64,000 nt of DNA, from the NCBI GenBank assembly GCA_019638625.1, contig JAHBTK010000005.1:248001-312000 (forward strand), in the 5' to 3' direction. This DNA is from Chitinophagaceae bacterium. Lineage in GTDB: Bacteria; Bacteroidota; Bacteroidia; Chitinophagales; Chitinophagaceae. A model generated the notes under the pieces. It did not search any database and had not been told where the DNA came from. It saw only the letters and a list, made by a program, of their open reading frames with translations. The position numbers and the translations under genes were made by a program. Shown here in pieces: positions 7,370-15,618 of this stretch (its first letter is position 1; every line of letters begins with the position of its first letter).

Positions 7370-8167
7370 TTATTTAAGGATATCCGCCAGGAATGATTTT
7401 GTGGTTTCTTCAATATTGCCTCCCTGCTGCAGCGCCCTGATATAAGCGCTGCCGATAATGGCTCCGTTGGCATATTTGCAGGCCGATTCAAAAGTAGCCT
7501 TATCCCTGATACCAAAGCCTACCAGCAGAGGGTTTTTCAACTGCATTGATTGCAACCGTTGCAAATACTTTTCCACACCGGCAAAGTCCTTGTCTTTTCC
7601 GGTAGTGGAAGAAGAAGATACCGCATAAATAAAGCCGCTGCTCAGTTCGTCAATTTTCCGGATACGGTCTTCGGCTGTTTCCGGTGTCACCAGGAATATA
7701 AAGTCCAGTCCGTATTTTTTCAATACCGGGCCATATACGGTTTCGTATTCCCTGATGGGTATATCCGGCAGAATGAGGCCATCTACTCCCAATGCAGCAG
7801 CATCCGCACAGAATTTTTCAAAGCCGTATTGTAATACAGGGTTCAGGTACCCCATCAGGATCACGGGTATGGTGATCTTCGCACTATATTCGCCATGCAG
7901 GTCCCGCATGCCTTTCAATTGTTCAAATAACACTTTGATGGACATGCCATTCTGCAAGGCTATTCCCCCGCTTTCCTGTATCACCGGTCCATCGGCCAGG
8001 GGATCACTATAGGGAATGCCCAGCTCTATGATATCGGCCCCGTTTTTCTGTAAGGCCTGCATAACGGGTAATGTACTCTCCAGTTTGGGGAAACCGGCTG
8101 TACAATAGACATTTAATACATGGCTGTTTTTGTGTCGGAACAGTATTTTCAATCTTCCTTCCTGCAT
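7370..8167 (-). CDS. trpA: Tryptophan synthase alpha subunit
   Basis: The 265-residue TIM-barrel protein cleaves indole-3-glycerol phosphate to indole and glyceraldehyde 3-phosphate. Both catalytic acids are in place: Glu in I-E-L-G-I-P-Y-S-D and Asp in the following P-L-A-D-G-P segment. The phosphate-binding G-F-G-I region near residue 215 is also visible. Length is normal for the family. It follows trpB by 38 nt and is the last recognised trp gene of the operon. Its stop codon is one nucleotide from the 3' end of the convergent tRNA-Gly, leaving no room for a terminator before that tRNA. Confidence 0.97.
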   Translation of the reverse strand: MQEGRLKILFRHKNSHVLNVYCTAGFPKLESTLPVMQALQKNGADIIELGIPYSDPLADGPVIQESGGIALQNGMSIKVLFEQLKGMRDLHGEYSAKITIPVILMGYLNPVLQYGFEKFCADAAALGVDGLILPDIPIREYETVYGPVLKKYGLDFIFLVTPETAEDRIRKIDELSSGFIYAVSSSSTTGKDKDFAGVEKYLQRLQSMQLKNPLLVGFGIRDKATFESACKYANGAIIGSAYIRALQQGGNIEETTKSFLADILK

Positions 8168-8205
8168 ATTCGTTGGTTGTAGTGATCTTTTACGATACCT
8201 CGTTC

Positions 8206-9438
8206 TTATTGTTTTGATGGGTTATCCATCGCTGCCATATAGGTACTCATGTCTTTATCGCCCCTGCCACTCAGGCAAACCACTACCGTATCGTTTGTCG
8301 TTAGCTTTAGTTGGTTAAGCCCTGCCAGGGCGTGGGCGCTTTCCAGTGCCGGTATGATGCCTTCCAGCCGGGTGAGTTCAAATGCAGCCTCTAACGCTTC
8401 TTCATCCGTAGCGCCCAGGAATGTTCCCCTGCCGGACTCGAACAAATGTGCGTGCAGGGGGCCAATGCCCGGGTAATCCAGTCCGGCGGAAATACTATGC
8501 GGTTCCACCACCTGCCCATCTCCGGTTTGCATCAGCAGGCTTTTGCTGCCATGCAGAATACCGGGCCTGCCCAATTGTGTGGTAGCGGCGCTCATGCCGC
8601 TGTTGACGCCATGTCCGGCAGCTTCCACAGCCACCAATTGCACGGAGAACTCTTCCAGGTAATGGTAAAACGCGCCGGCCGCATTACTGCCTCCACCCAC
8701 ACAGGCCACTATATGCGTGGGCAACTCACTGCCGGTATGCTCCTTTAACTGCCATTTTATTTCTTCGCTGATCACACTTTGAAAACGGGCCACCATATCA
8801 GGATAGGGGTGGGGGCCTACCACGCTGCCAATGATATAATGGGTATCCACCGGGTTATTGATCCAGTCGCGGATAGCTTCATTGGTAGCGTCTTTTAAGG
8901 TTTTGCTGCCGCTGGTGGCCGGCACTACCGTTGCACCCAGCATTTTCATGCGGGCTACATTGGGCGCCTGGCGTTCAATGTCTTTTTCCCCCATATAGAC
9001 AATACATTCCATGTTCATCAGGGCACATACCGTGGCAGTAGCTACACCATGCTGGCCGGCGCCGGTTTCCGCTATAATGCGGTGTTTACCCAGGCGTCTT
9101 GCCAATAGTATCTGCCCGATGGTATTATTGATCTTATGAGCACCGGTATGATTCAGGTCCTCCCGTTTCAGGAAGATGGTCGTACCATGCTTTTCGCTGA
9201 GCCTTTTGGCAAGGTATAACGGGGAAGGGCGGCCGACATAGTCCTTCAGTAGTGCCCGGAACTCTGACTGAAAGTCTTCGTCATATATGACTTTCAGGTA
9301 TTGGTTTTTTAGCTCTTCCACATTCGGGTGCAGCATCTCCGGGATAAAAGCGCCGCCGAAATCACCGTAGTAGCCAAAGATATCAGGCTGCTGAAAAGTC
9401 CCCCTGAATTGTGCCAATGTTATATTTCTGTTGATCAT
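8206..9438 (-). CDS. trpB: Tryptophan synthase beta subunit
   Basis: The 410-residue PLP enzyme joins indole and serine to give tryptophan, working with TrpA in an alpha2beta2 complex. The PLP lysine lies in H-T-G-A-H-K-I-N-N, and the phosphate loop is G-G-G-S-N-A. The N-terminal G-Y-Y-G-D-F-G-G-A-F is standard. Length and full-length similarity indicate the classical TrpB1 type, which partners TrpA. It lies between trpF (75 nt upstream, with a dispersed repeat in the gap) and trpA. Confidence 0.97.
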   Translation of the reverse strand: MINRNITLAQFRGTFQQPDIFGYYGDFGGAFIPEMLHPNVEELKNQYLKVIYDEDFQSEFRALLKDYVGRPSPLYLAKRLSEKHGTTIFLKREDLNHTGAHKINNTIGQILLARRLGKHRIIAETGAGQHGVATATVCALMNMECIVYMGEKDIERQAPNVARMKMLGATVVPATSGSKTLKDATNEAIRDWINNPVDTHYIIGSVVGPHPYPDMVARFQSVISEEIKWQLKEHTGSELPTHIVACVGGGSNAAGAFYHYLEEFSVQLVAVEAAGHGVNSGMSAATTQLGRPGILHGSKSLLMQTGDGQVVEPHSISAGLDYPGIGPLHAHLFESGRGTFLGATDEEALEAAFELTRLEGIIPALESAHALAGLNQLKLTTNDTVVVCLSGRGDKDMSTYMAAMDNPSKQ

Positions 9439-9476
9439 ACTTCCTTATTTATTGCCTTTGGCAAAGTTTAAAACTT

Positions 9477-9501
9477 TGAAGAACATAGCTGATACGAAGT
9501 C
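9477..9501 (+). repeat. Dispersed intergenic repeat, copy 1
   Basis: These 25 bases match 54314-54338 at 23 positions (shared TGAAGAACATAGC, then CGAAGTC). Copy 1 sits in the trpF-trpB gap, inside an operon. Copy 2 lies between two convergent genes 45 kb away and is followed by hairpins. Two copies in unrelated intergenic gaps suggest a repeat family spread through this genome. Confidence 0.55.
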
Positions 9502-9513
9502 TCCGACGAGCCT

Positions 9514-10146
9514 TTATCTAAGCTTTTCTGCAAACCGCCTCAGTTTCCCCATATCTTTTATACCCGGACTGGTTTCGAACATACTGTTGACGTCTACGGC
9601 GAACAGCCTGTCCTGATGTTTGCCGGCTGCAAAAGTCTTAATGGTTTCCACATCATCCAGTCCGATGCCACCACTGAGTAAAAACGGCTTACTGATCTGC
9701 GCCCGTTCCAGGATATTCCAGTTGAATTTCCTGCCGCTGCCACCATAGTTCGCCCAATCCGTATCAAAGAGATATAAGTCGCTTACGTTGCTGTATTCCC
9801 GCACCTTCCAGTCGATATTATCACCTTCCTTGATCCGGAACGCCTTGATGACCGGGATCTGCTCACTCAGCTTTTCGCATAACCTGGGAGATTCATCTCC
9901 ATGCAGTTGCACCATGTATAGCCCGTATTCCTCCACATGCTGCATCACTTCCTCATAAGATGCGTTGACGAAAACCCCCACTTTATTAATTTTCAGCCGG
10001 GATTTAGCCAGGTCTTCCGGTTGTATCTTTCCAACCACATACCGCGGGGATTTGTGATAGAAGATAAAGCCGGTAAAATCAATGCCCATCTCTTCCAACG
10101 CATGCACCTGGTCGATCTGTGTCATTCCGCATACTTTGATTCGCAT
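9514..10146 (-). CDS. trpF: Phosphoribosylanthranilate isomerase
   Basis: The 210-residue TIM-barrel enzyme converts phosphoribosylanthranilate to CdRP. It opens with I-K-V-C-G-M-T, whose Cys is the catalytic base. The general acid Asp lies in the L-F-D-T-D segment. The phosphate-binding L-L-S-G-G-I-G-L motif is near residue 155. It is a separate protein rather than fused to trpC as in enteric bacteria. It begins 4 nt after trpC ends, so the two are probably translated together. Confidence 0.95.
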   Translation of the reverse strand: MRIKVCGMTQIDQVHALEEMGIDFTGFIFYHKSPRYVVGKIQPEDLAKSRLKINKVGVFVNASYEEVMQHVEEYGLYMVQLHGDESPRLCEKLSEQIPVIKAFRIKEGDNIDWKVREYSNVSDLYLFDTDWANYGGSGRKFNWNILERAQISKPFLLSGGIGLDDVETIKTFAAGKHQDRLFAVDVNSMFETSPGIKDMGKLRRFAEKLR

Positions 10147-10150
10147 ATTG

Positions 10151-10933
10151 TCAGCTTTTTAGTTGCTCTGCAAATGCGGCAAATGCAATCGAAGGGTTAA
10201 CTGTTTTCATGAAATTCTCGCCTATCAGGAAGCCCCGGTATCCGTGGTTTTTCAATTCGTTTATCGTTTGTACATCACTGATACCACTCTCCGATATCTT
10301 CAGCTTGTCACCCGGAATTTGTTTACTTAAGTCAACAGAGGTTTGAATGTTTACTTCAAAGGTTTTCAGGTTACGGTTGTTTACACCTACCAGGTCCACC
10401 GCATCACAGATATGATCCAGTTCCTCATGGTTGTGTATTTCCAACAGTACTTCCAGTCCCAGCTTTTTTGCTTCGGTAGCCAGTTCCTTCACTTCTTCCG
10501 GTCGAAGGTTGGCAGCGATCAGCAGGATCACATCCGCGCCCATGCTTTTCGCTTCTACCAGTTGGTAGCTGTCTATCATAAAGTCCTTCCGGAGGATCGG
10601 CACTTTGTTGATACGGGCTTTTTGCAGGTCTTCCGCTGTACCCCCGAAAAATTTTTCATCTGTCAACACTGATAACCCTGATGCGCCATGAGCAGCATAG
10701 GCAGCGGTAACGATTGCAGGATCGGCATCCGCGTTTATCCATCCCTTTGAAGGTGATTTCCTTTTAAACTCCGCTATGATGCCGGTTTTTTCAGGGTCCA
10801 GCAAAAACTGCTTTAACGAAAGCGGTTGCCTGGTGAAAAATGGCGATCGCTCCAGTTGCGACACGGAAATATTTTTTTTCCGTTGCGCTACTTCCTGTCG
10901 TTTATGTTCAATGATCGTATCTAAAATAGTCAT
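10151..10933 (-). CDS. trpC: Indole-3-glycerol phosphate synthase
   Basis: The 260-residue TIM-barrel enzyme closes the indole ring in tryptophan synthesis. The hallmark I-A-E-F-K-R-K-S-P-S-K-G lies near residues 52-63. The second catalytic lysine is in I-L-R-K-D-F-M, and V-G-V-N-N-R-N-L-K is near residue 180. It stands alone, not fused to TrpF. It is separated from trpD by a 200-nt gap that holds a palindromic REP-like element, unusually long for the inside of this operon. Confidence 0.96.
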   Translation of the reverse strand: MTILDTIIEHKRQEVAQRKKNISVSQLERSPFFTRQPLSLKQFLLDPEKTGIIAEFKRKSPSKGWINADADPAIVTAAYAAHGASGLSVLTDEKFFGGTAEDLQKARINKVPILRKDFMIDSYQLVEAKSMGADVILLIAANLRPEEVKELATEAKKLGLEVLLEIHNHEELDHICDAVDLVGVNNRNLKTFEVNIQTSVDLSKQIPGDKLKISESGISDVQTINELKNHGYRGFLIGENFMKTVNPSIAFAAFAEQLKS

Positions 10934-11005
10934 GTCTCCTTGTTTTGTATCACCTGTTCAATTTTTGGGGCTATCATTTCCACACCTTCAGCCTCACCCT
11001 CTTAT

Positions 11006-11028
11006 CCCTCTCCTCGCTGCGGAGAGGG
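11006..11028. repeat. REP-like palindrome inside the trp operon
   Basis: CCCTCTCC (11006-11013) pairs with GGAGAGGG (11021-11028) around a 7-nt loop, preceded by a CCTCACCCTCTTAT stretch. This composition is common for intergenic palindromic repeats in many bacteria. It has no U tract on the operon strand, so it is not a terminator. It may stabilise or mark the trpD/trpC junction. Confidence 0.5.
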
Positions 11029-11133
11029 ACGGCGCTGCAGAATAATTCCAAGATTCATATCTACCACTTCAACTATGGTACATAGCCAAACTCAACTTCT
11101 CCGCATTCTCACATTTTCTAATTTTCACATTAT

Positions 11134-12129
11134 TCACCCCTGCATTTGCTGTAATTTTTTCAACGTATTATATGCTTTTCCGCTTTCCAGGCTGTCTACC
11201 GCTGCAAGATACGCATCATTATAATTTTTATAGGCGCCGGTACAATGCAGTGCCATTGCCGCATTTGCCAATACCACCGCATTTTGCGCCCAGCTTCCCT
11301 TTCCCTGTATAATGTTCAGAAAGATCTGTGCGGCTTCTTCCGGTGAATTGCCGCCATGAATATCTTCCGCACTAACCGGCCGTTTTCCCAGTTGTTCCGG
11401 CGTCATTATTCTTTCCCCCTCATTGGTTATGACTTTTGTATCGTTGGTCAGGGATATTTCATCGTATCCATCCAGTCCGTGAATGATAGTGAACGGTTTT
11501 CCCTTTTGTTGCAACAGGTAATTGTAGATACGCCCCATCTCAAGGTTATAAACACCTACCAGTTGATATTCAGGTTGAGCGGGGTTGACCATTGGCCCCA
11601 GCATATTGAAGAAGGTCCGGATGCCCAGACTTTTCCGGATATTGGCCACTGCCTTCAGGGCAGGGTGAAACAGAGGGGCGTGCAGGAAGCAGATATTGGC
11701 TTCTTCCACTTCTTTTCTCAACCTGTCTGTATCCGATTTGAATTGATAGCCCAGTCTTTCCATCACATTGGAAGCACCACTGACTGATGTTGCTCCATAG
11801 TTACCGTGTTTGGCCACCTTCTGTCCGGCCCCAGCCACAATGAAGCAGGAGAGCGTGGAGATATTAAATGTATTTTTTCCATCGCCACCTGTTCCTACGA
11901 TATCCACTACTTTGTAATCATTCAGCGGAACCGGTACACAAAGCTCCCTCAACGCGTCTGCAAATCCCTGCAGTTCATCGATGGTAATGGTACGCATAAG
12001 GTACACCGTTATAAAAGCGGTTACCTCGCTTTCGGTATAGCTGCCTTTGGATATTTCAACCAACACTTCCTTTGCCTGCTGCCTTGATAATGTTTTATAT
12101 TCAAACAGATATTGCAGTATTGTTTTCAC
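11134..12129 (-). CDS. trpD: Anthranilate phosphoribosyltransferase
   Basis: The enzyme transfers phosphoribose from PRPP to anthranilate. The PRPP loop D-I-V-G-T-G-G-D-G and the following N-I-S-T motif are intact, as is the K-H-G-N segment. No ATG is available. GTG at 12129 gives the usual opening M-K-T-I-L-Q-Y-L-F-E and about 331 residues. A TTG at 12156 would add nine residues and overlap trpG by 16 nt. I prefer GTG, which leaves an 11-nt gap after trpG. It is a separate gene, not fused to trpG. Confidence 0.95.
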   Translation of the reverse strand: MKTILQYLFEYKTLSRQQAKEVLVEISKGSYTESEVTAFITVYLMRTITIDELQGFADALRELCVPVPLNDYKVVDIVGTGGDGKNTFNISTLSCFIVAGAGQKVAKHGNYGATSVSGASNVMERLGYQFKSDTDRLRKEVEEANICFLHAPLFHPALKAVANIRKSLGIRTFFNMLGPMVNPAQPEYQLVGVYNLEMGRIYNYLLQQKGKPFTIIHGLDGYDEISLTNDTKVITNEGERIMTPEQLGKRPVSAEDIHGGNSPEEAAQIFLNIIQGKGSWAQNAVVLANAAMALHCTGAYKNYNDAYLAAVDSLESGKAYNTLKKLQQMQG

Positions 12130-12140
12130 TAGATAATCTT

Positions 12141-12713
12141 TTATTTGGTTAACCAATTTTTAAGGATCGTCTCTCCGTCCGGCGTCAATACGCTTTCCGG
12201 GTGGAACTGTACGCCCTGTACATCATAGCTTTTGTGCTGCAAAGCCATAATATAATTATTGTCATCCCTCGCCGTTACTTCCAGTTCTTCCGGCAAACTG
12301 TCGTCGGACACTATCCAGGAATGATACCTGCCCACTTCAAACCGGTCTTCCAAACCGTCAAACAGTTTTGTACAGGCACCCGGTACCTTATTGACGGGAA
12401 GTGCCACGCCGTGATACACGGTACTCAGGTTAACCAGCTTACCTCCCAGGGCTTCAGCAATGGCCTGGTGTCCCAGACAAACACCCAGGATGGATTTTGA
12501 GGCCGCATATTGCCTGATGAGCGGTAATAACAATCCTGCTTCTTCCGGGATACCCGGACCAGGCGACAGAATTATCTTGTCATATTCATCCACCTTTTCC
12601 AGGGGTATCTGGTCGTTGCGGTACACATCGGTTTTCGTACCTGTTATTTTTTCCACCAGGTGTACCAGGTTATAGGTAAAGGAGTCGTAATTATCAAATA
12701 CCAATATCTTCAT
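12141..12713 (-). CDS. trpG: Anthranilate synthase glutaminase component
   Basis: This class I glutamine amidotransferase (about 190 residues) delivers ammonia to TrpE. It carries the nucleophile in G-V-C-L-G-H-Q, the P-G-P-G oxyanion strand and the catalytic H-P-E-S near the C-terminus. I chose ATG 12713, giving the family's usual M-K-I-L-V-F-D-N-Y-D-S-F. An upstream in-frame ATG at 12746 overlaps the trpE stop in an ATGA and would add 11 residues. That overlap could be real coupling, so the start is not certain. The separate trpE and trpG genes follow the common Bacteroidota order. Confidence 0.95.
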   Translation of the reverse strand: MKILVFDNYDSFTYNLVHLVEKITGTKTDVYRNDQIPLEKVDEYDKIILSPGPGIPEEAGLLLPLIRQYAASKSILGVCLGHQAIAEALGGKLVNLSTVYHGVALPVNKVPGACTKLFDGLEDRFEVGRYHSWIVSDDSLPEELEVTARDDNNYIMALQHKSYDVQGVQFHPESVLTPDGETILKNWLTK

Positions 12714-12742
12714 CTTAAGTTTCTTTAGTTGTTTGCCTGATG

Positions 12743-14176
12743 TCATAGGGCGGGCGAGGGCACTACATCCGCCGCCGCTTCCACCGCTTTTTTTAATGCG
12801 TTCAGTTTATTGTTTACTTCCTGCAGTTCACTTTCCGGCCGGGAAGCAGCTACTATACCGGCGCCTGCCTGCGATACCAGCGTATTGTGTTTGCTCAGAA
12901 AAGTCCTTATCATAATGGCGTGGTTGCAACTTCCGTTGAAACCCATAAAACCGATGGCGCCCCCGTAAAAGGTCCTTGCGGTGGGTTCATAGTCGTCGAT
13001 CAACTGCATGGCTTTGAATTTAGGAGCGCCGCTCAAAGTACCTGCCGGAAAAGTAGCCGCCAGCAACAAATAAGGATTGGTTCCGGGTTTCACGTTGCCG
13101 TTTACTTCGCTTACCAGGTGTATCACATGAGAATAATACTGTACCTGGCGGTAATGTTTCACTTTCACCTCATCACATAAATGACTGAGGTCATTGCGGG
13201 CAAGGTCCACCAGCATCACATGTTCGGCATTTTCCTTGGCATCCAGCAGCAGTTTTTCCGCCGACTGCTGGTCCTGTTCATCATTACCGGTTCTTTTAAA
13301 AGTGCCGGCGATAGGATGTACAACAGCTTTGCCATTGGAGATGATCAACTGGCTCTCCGGTGAAGATCCGAATAACTTATAATCCCCGTAATCGAAATAA
13401 AAAAGGTAAGGAGATGGGTTGATATTACGCAGCGCCCTGTAAACGTTAAATTCATCCCCGGTGAATTTTTGCTCAAACCGGCGACTGAGCACTATCTGGA
13501 ATACATCGCCGCGATAACAGCTATGAATGCCCTTTTGTACCATTTGCCGGTAGTCTTCGTCCGTCATATTTGAGGTTTCCGTACCTGCGCTGCTGAACGG
13601 GAACACCGGTACATCCTTGCTTCTTATAAGGGATTCTACTATTGCCAGGTCGCTTTTTAAGCCGGCTACCTGGTTTTCGCAGATATACATTTCATTTTTA
13701 AAATGGTTAATAGCTATCACGTACTGGTATAACCGATAGCGCATGAGGGGAATGTCTGCTGTAAACGGCTTGTTATTATTGAACCTGATGGTATCGAAAA
13801 ACTGCACGGCATCAAAAGTAGCGTAGCCAAAAAGCCCCTGTACGGCTGTAACAATCTTATCGCTTGAAGGCGCTATATTAAACCGCTGCATAAAACTCCA
13901 GAGTATTTCGGGCACCTCCGTAGGGTTATTGACAGGCAACTTTTCCGGCTTTTGCCCGGGCAGCTTAAATTCCACTGATTTCAGGTCGGTAATTTCCATC
14001 CCGGCAATCGCGTTGATGCCGATAAAAGAGAAACTATTGTCCGCTGAATGATAATCGGTACTTTCCAGCAAAACCGTATCCCTGAAGCGGTCCCTTAATC
14101 TCAGGTAAATACCGACAGGCGTATGGATATCTGAAAGCATCCTTTTGAAATTGGTCCTGATGTCTATTCTCTTCAT
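12743..14176 (-). CDS. trpE: Anthranilate synthase component I
   Basis: The enzyme converts chorismate plus ammonia to anthranilate, the first committed step. The C-terminal chorismate-binding half shows F-G-S-S-P-E, P-I-A-G-T-F-K-R-T, and A-G-T-L-S-G-A-P-K followed by F-Y-G-G-A-I-G-F. The N-terminal half carries the L-L-E-S motif that binds feedback tryptophan in other TrpE proteins. ATG 14176 gives about 477 residues; an in-frame ATG at 14188 would add four. It is the first structural gene and is preceded by a leader peptide and an attenuator hairpin. Chorismate-using relatives such as PabB exist, but the operon settles the identity. Confidence 0.96.
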   Translation of the reverse strand: MKRIDIRTNFKRMLSDIHTPVGIYLRLRDRFRDTVLLESTDYHSADNSFSFIGINAIAGMEITDLKSVEFKLPGQKPEKLPVNNPTEVPEILWSFMQRFNIAPSSDKIVTAVQGLFGYATFDAVQFFDTIRFNNNKPFTADIPLMRYRLYQYVIAINHFKNEMYICENQVAGLKSDLAIVESLIRSKDVPVFPFSSAGTETSNMTDEDYRQMVQKGIHSCYRGDVFQIVLSRRFEQKFTGDEFNVYRALRNINPSPYLFYFDYGDYKLFGSSPESQLIISNGKAVVHPIAGTFKRTGNDEQDQQSAEKLLLDAKENAEHVMLVDLARNDLSHLCDEVKVKHYRQVQYYSHVIHLVSEVNGNVKPGTNPYLLLAATFPAGTLSGAPKFKAMQLIDDYEPTARTFYGGAIGFMGFNGSCNHAIMIRTFLSKHNTLVSQAGAGIVAASRPESELQEVNNKLNALKKAVEAAADVVPSPAL

Positions 14177-14198
14177 AACTGATCCCATTGAGATTCAA

Positions 14199-14228
14199 TA
14201 AAAAACCCCGGTAAACTACCGGGGCTTG
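14199..14228 (-). terminator. trp attenuator: terminator hairpin with competing antiterminator
   Basis: On the - strand CCCCGGTA (14224-14217) pairs with TACCGGGG (14213-14206) around a 3-nt loop and is followed by six Ts. CAAGCCCC (14228-14221), which shares the CCCC arm, is an exact complement of GGGGCTTG at 14269-14262, at the end of the leader peptide gene. The two pairings exclude each other. A ribosome stalled on the three Trp codons would leave the antiterminator free to form; one reaching the stop codon would cover it and let the terminator form. Confidence 0.85.
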
Positions 14229-14258
14229 AATATTTATAAACAAAATATAATAGCAGCG

Positions 14259-14318
14259 TTACAAGCCCCTGAAAGAGTTTGTGTGCCACCACCAGTATTT
14301 GTTTGTAATTTTTTTCAT
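14259..14318 (-). CDS. trpL: trp operon leader peptide with three tandem Trp codons
   Basis: A 19-residue reading frame, MKKITNKYWWWHTNSFRGL, runs on the - strand 83 nt before trpE. Residues 9-11 are three consecutive TGG codons. Its last codons (Gly-Leu) and stop overlap the segment that can pair with the terminator's left arm. This is the E. coli-type attenuation layout: leader codons sense charged tRNA-Trp and set the choice between antiterminator and terminator. The peptide itself needs no function. Confidence 0.88.
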   Translation of the reverse strand: MKKITNKYWWWHTNSFRGL

Positions 14319-14325
14319 GACGGCA

Positions 14326-14333
14326 CAAATATC
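14326..14333 (-). promoter_or_regulatory. Possible -7 box of the trp operon
   Basis: Read on the - strand, GATATTTG differs from TAnnTTTG at the first base and lies 7 nt before the trpL start codon. A start site there would make the leader nearly or wholly leaderless. No convincing -33 TTG is present, so this assignment is weak. Confidence 0.35.
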
Positions 14334-14401
14334 AATGCTTTTTTGATAATAAAAAATTTTTGAGTTATTTTTTCAAAATATTTCTTTTCAAACCCCAACA
14401 C

Positions 14402-15487
14402 ATGCTTAAACGACTGCAATCACTGGATTTCCTGAGAGGATTAATAATGGTACTGCTGGCACTGGAAGCTGCCGGCTTATATAGTATTATGAACAAGTAT
14501 TCGGAAGGCTCCTGGTTTCATGTGATTGCCCGGCAATTCCACCACCACCCCTGGAACGGGCTGCGTTTCTGGGATCTGATCCAGCCGGGCTTCATGTTTA
14601 TTGCCGGTACGGCAATGGCTTATTCATTACATAAGCAGCAGCAGAACGGCGCATCCTGGAACGATTCTTTTAAAAAAGCGCTTAAAAGAAGCTGGTGGCT
14701 GTTCTTCTGGGGTGTTTTGAATTATGCAGTCAAAAAAGATGGGCTGGCTTTTGAATTGTGGAATGTGCTTACACAGTTGTCATTTACGATGCTGGTAGCA
14801 TTCCTGATCTTCCGGTTGAGTACGAGAACGCAGATACTCATATCTGTCGGCATTTTATTACTGACAGAGATATTATACCGCTTTACCAATGTGCCGGGTT
14901 TTGATCAGCCTTTTACCGATCAGCACAATTTCGGCAATTATATAGACCAGGTGCTGATGGGAAAGATCAACGGGGGCGGCTGGGTGGCTATTAACTGCAT
15001 CCCGACCGCTGTGCATACCATCGCCGGCGCCCTTGCCGGAAAATTGTTGTTATCGGCAAGAATGGATAAAGTGAAGCAATTATTAATATGGGCAGGCATT
15101 GGTCTTTTGGCTGGTTATGCGCTTGACTGGCTGCATATAACACCGATCATCAAACGAATTGCTACCACCTCCTTTACAATGGCTTCACTGGGTTGGTGTC
15201 TGCTGGCACTGGCAGTTTGTTACTGGTGGATTGATATCAAAGACCATCGTAAATACCTGTTCTTTTTTACGGTAGTCGGCATGAACTCTATTTTTATTTA
15301 CCTGTTTTTCGAAATAGTCGGGGAGCGCTGGTTCAATGGTTATGTGGGAGCCGTTACGAATGGCTTAATGACAATGGCAGGCTTTCCCGAATTACTGATG
15401 AAACTTATAACCTGCTTTGTAATTTTCGGACTGGAATGGTGGCTTTGCTATTTCCTTTATAAAAAGAAGATATTCTTCAGGTTATAG
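14402..15487 (+). CDS. Polytopic membrane protein, heparan-glucosaminide acetyltransferase/DUF5009-like
   Basis: The start is ATG 14402; an upstream TTG would only add a non-conserved stretch. The 361-residue product has about ten hydrophobic segments. It opens with R-L-Q-S-L-D-F-L-R-G-L, the signature of membrane acyltransferases of the HGSNAT/YeiB type. A second typical patch is F-W-D-L-I-Q-P-G-F-M-F-I-A-G near residue 60. Members move acyl groups to sugars across the membrane, but the substrate here is unknown. It is divergent from the trp operon with a 84-nt gap between trpL and this start. A DUF1624/DUF5009 label is equally fitting. Confidence 0.75.
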   Translation: MLKRLQSLDFLRGLIMVLLALEAAGLYSIMNKYSEGSWFHVIARQFHHHPWNGLRFWDLIQPGFMFIAGTAMAYSLHKQQQNGASWNDSFKKALKRSWWLFFWGVLNYAVKKDGLAFELWNVLTQLSFTMLVAFLIFRLSTRTQILISVGILLLTEILYRFTNVPGFDQPFTDQHNFGNYIDQVLMGKINGGGWVAINCIPTAVHTIAGALAGKLLLSARMDKVKQLLIWAGIGLLAGYALDWLHITPIIKRIATTSFTMASLGWCLLALAVCYWWIDIKDHRKYLFFFTVVGMNSIFIYLFFEIVGERWFNGYVGAVTNGLMTMAGFPELLMKLITCFVIFGLEWWLCYFLYKKKIFFRL

Positions 15488-15600
15488 CGCCCGGATACCA
15501 GGAACCTGCCTCCCGGGAAAGGATGCACGGATCCGGTCAGTCAAAAATCGTTCGTGGAATCCGTGGCAGGCATTGGTGTCTGTAATACCGGGAAACCCAG

Positions 15601-15608
15601 TACCTTTG
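15601..15608 (+). promoter_or_regulatory. -7 box of ispH
   Basis: TACCTTTG is an exact TAnnTTTG match and ends 10 nt before the ispH start codon, so the transcript would have almost no 5' leader. Confidence 0.55.
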
Positions 15609-15618
15609 TGCTGAGAAT

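Noticed and set aside
14034..14243. 69-codon frame over the trp attenuator
   Set aside because: It overlaps the terminator hairpin and the trpE start. The trpL frame with tandem Trp codons explains the region.
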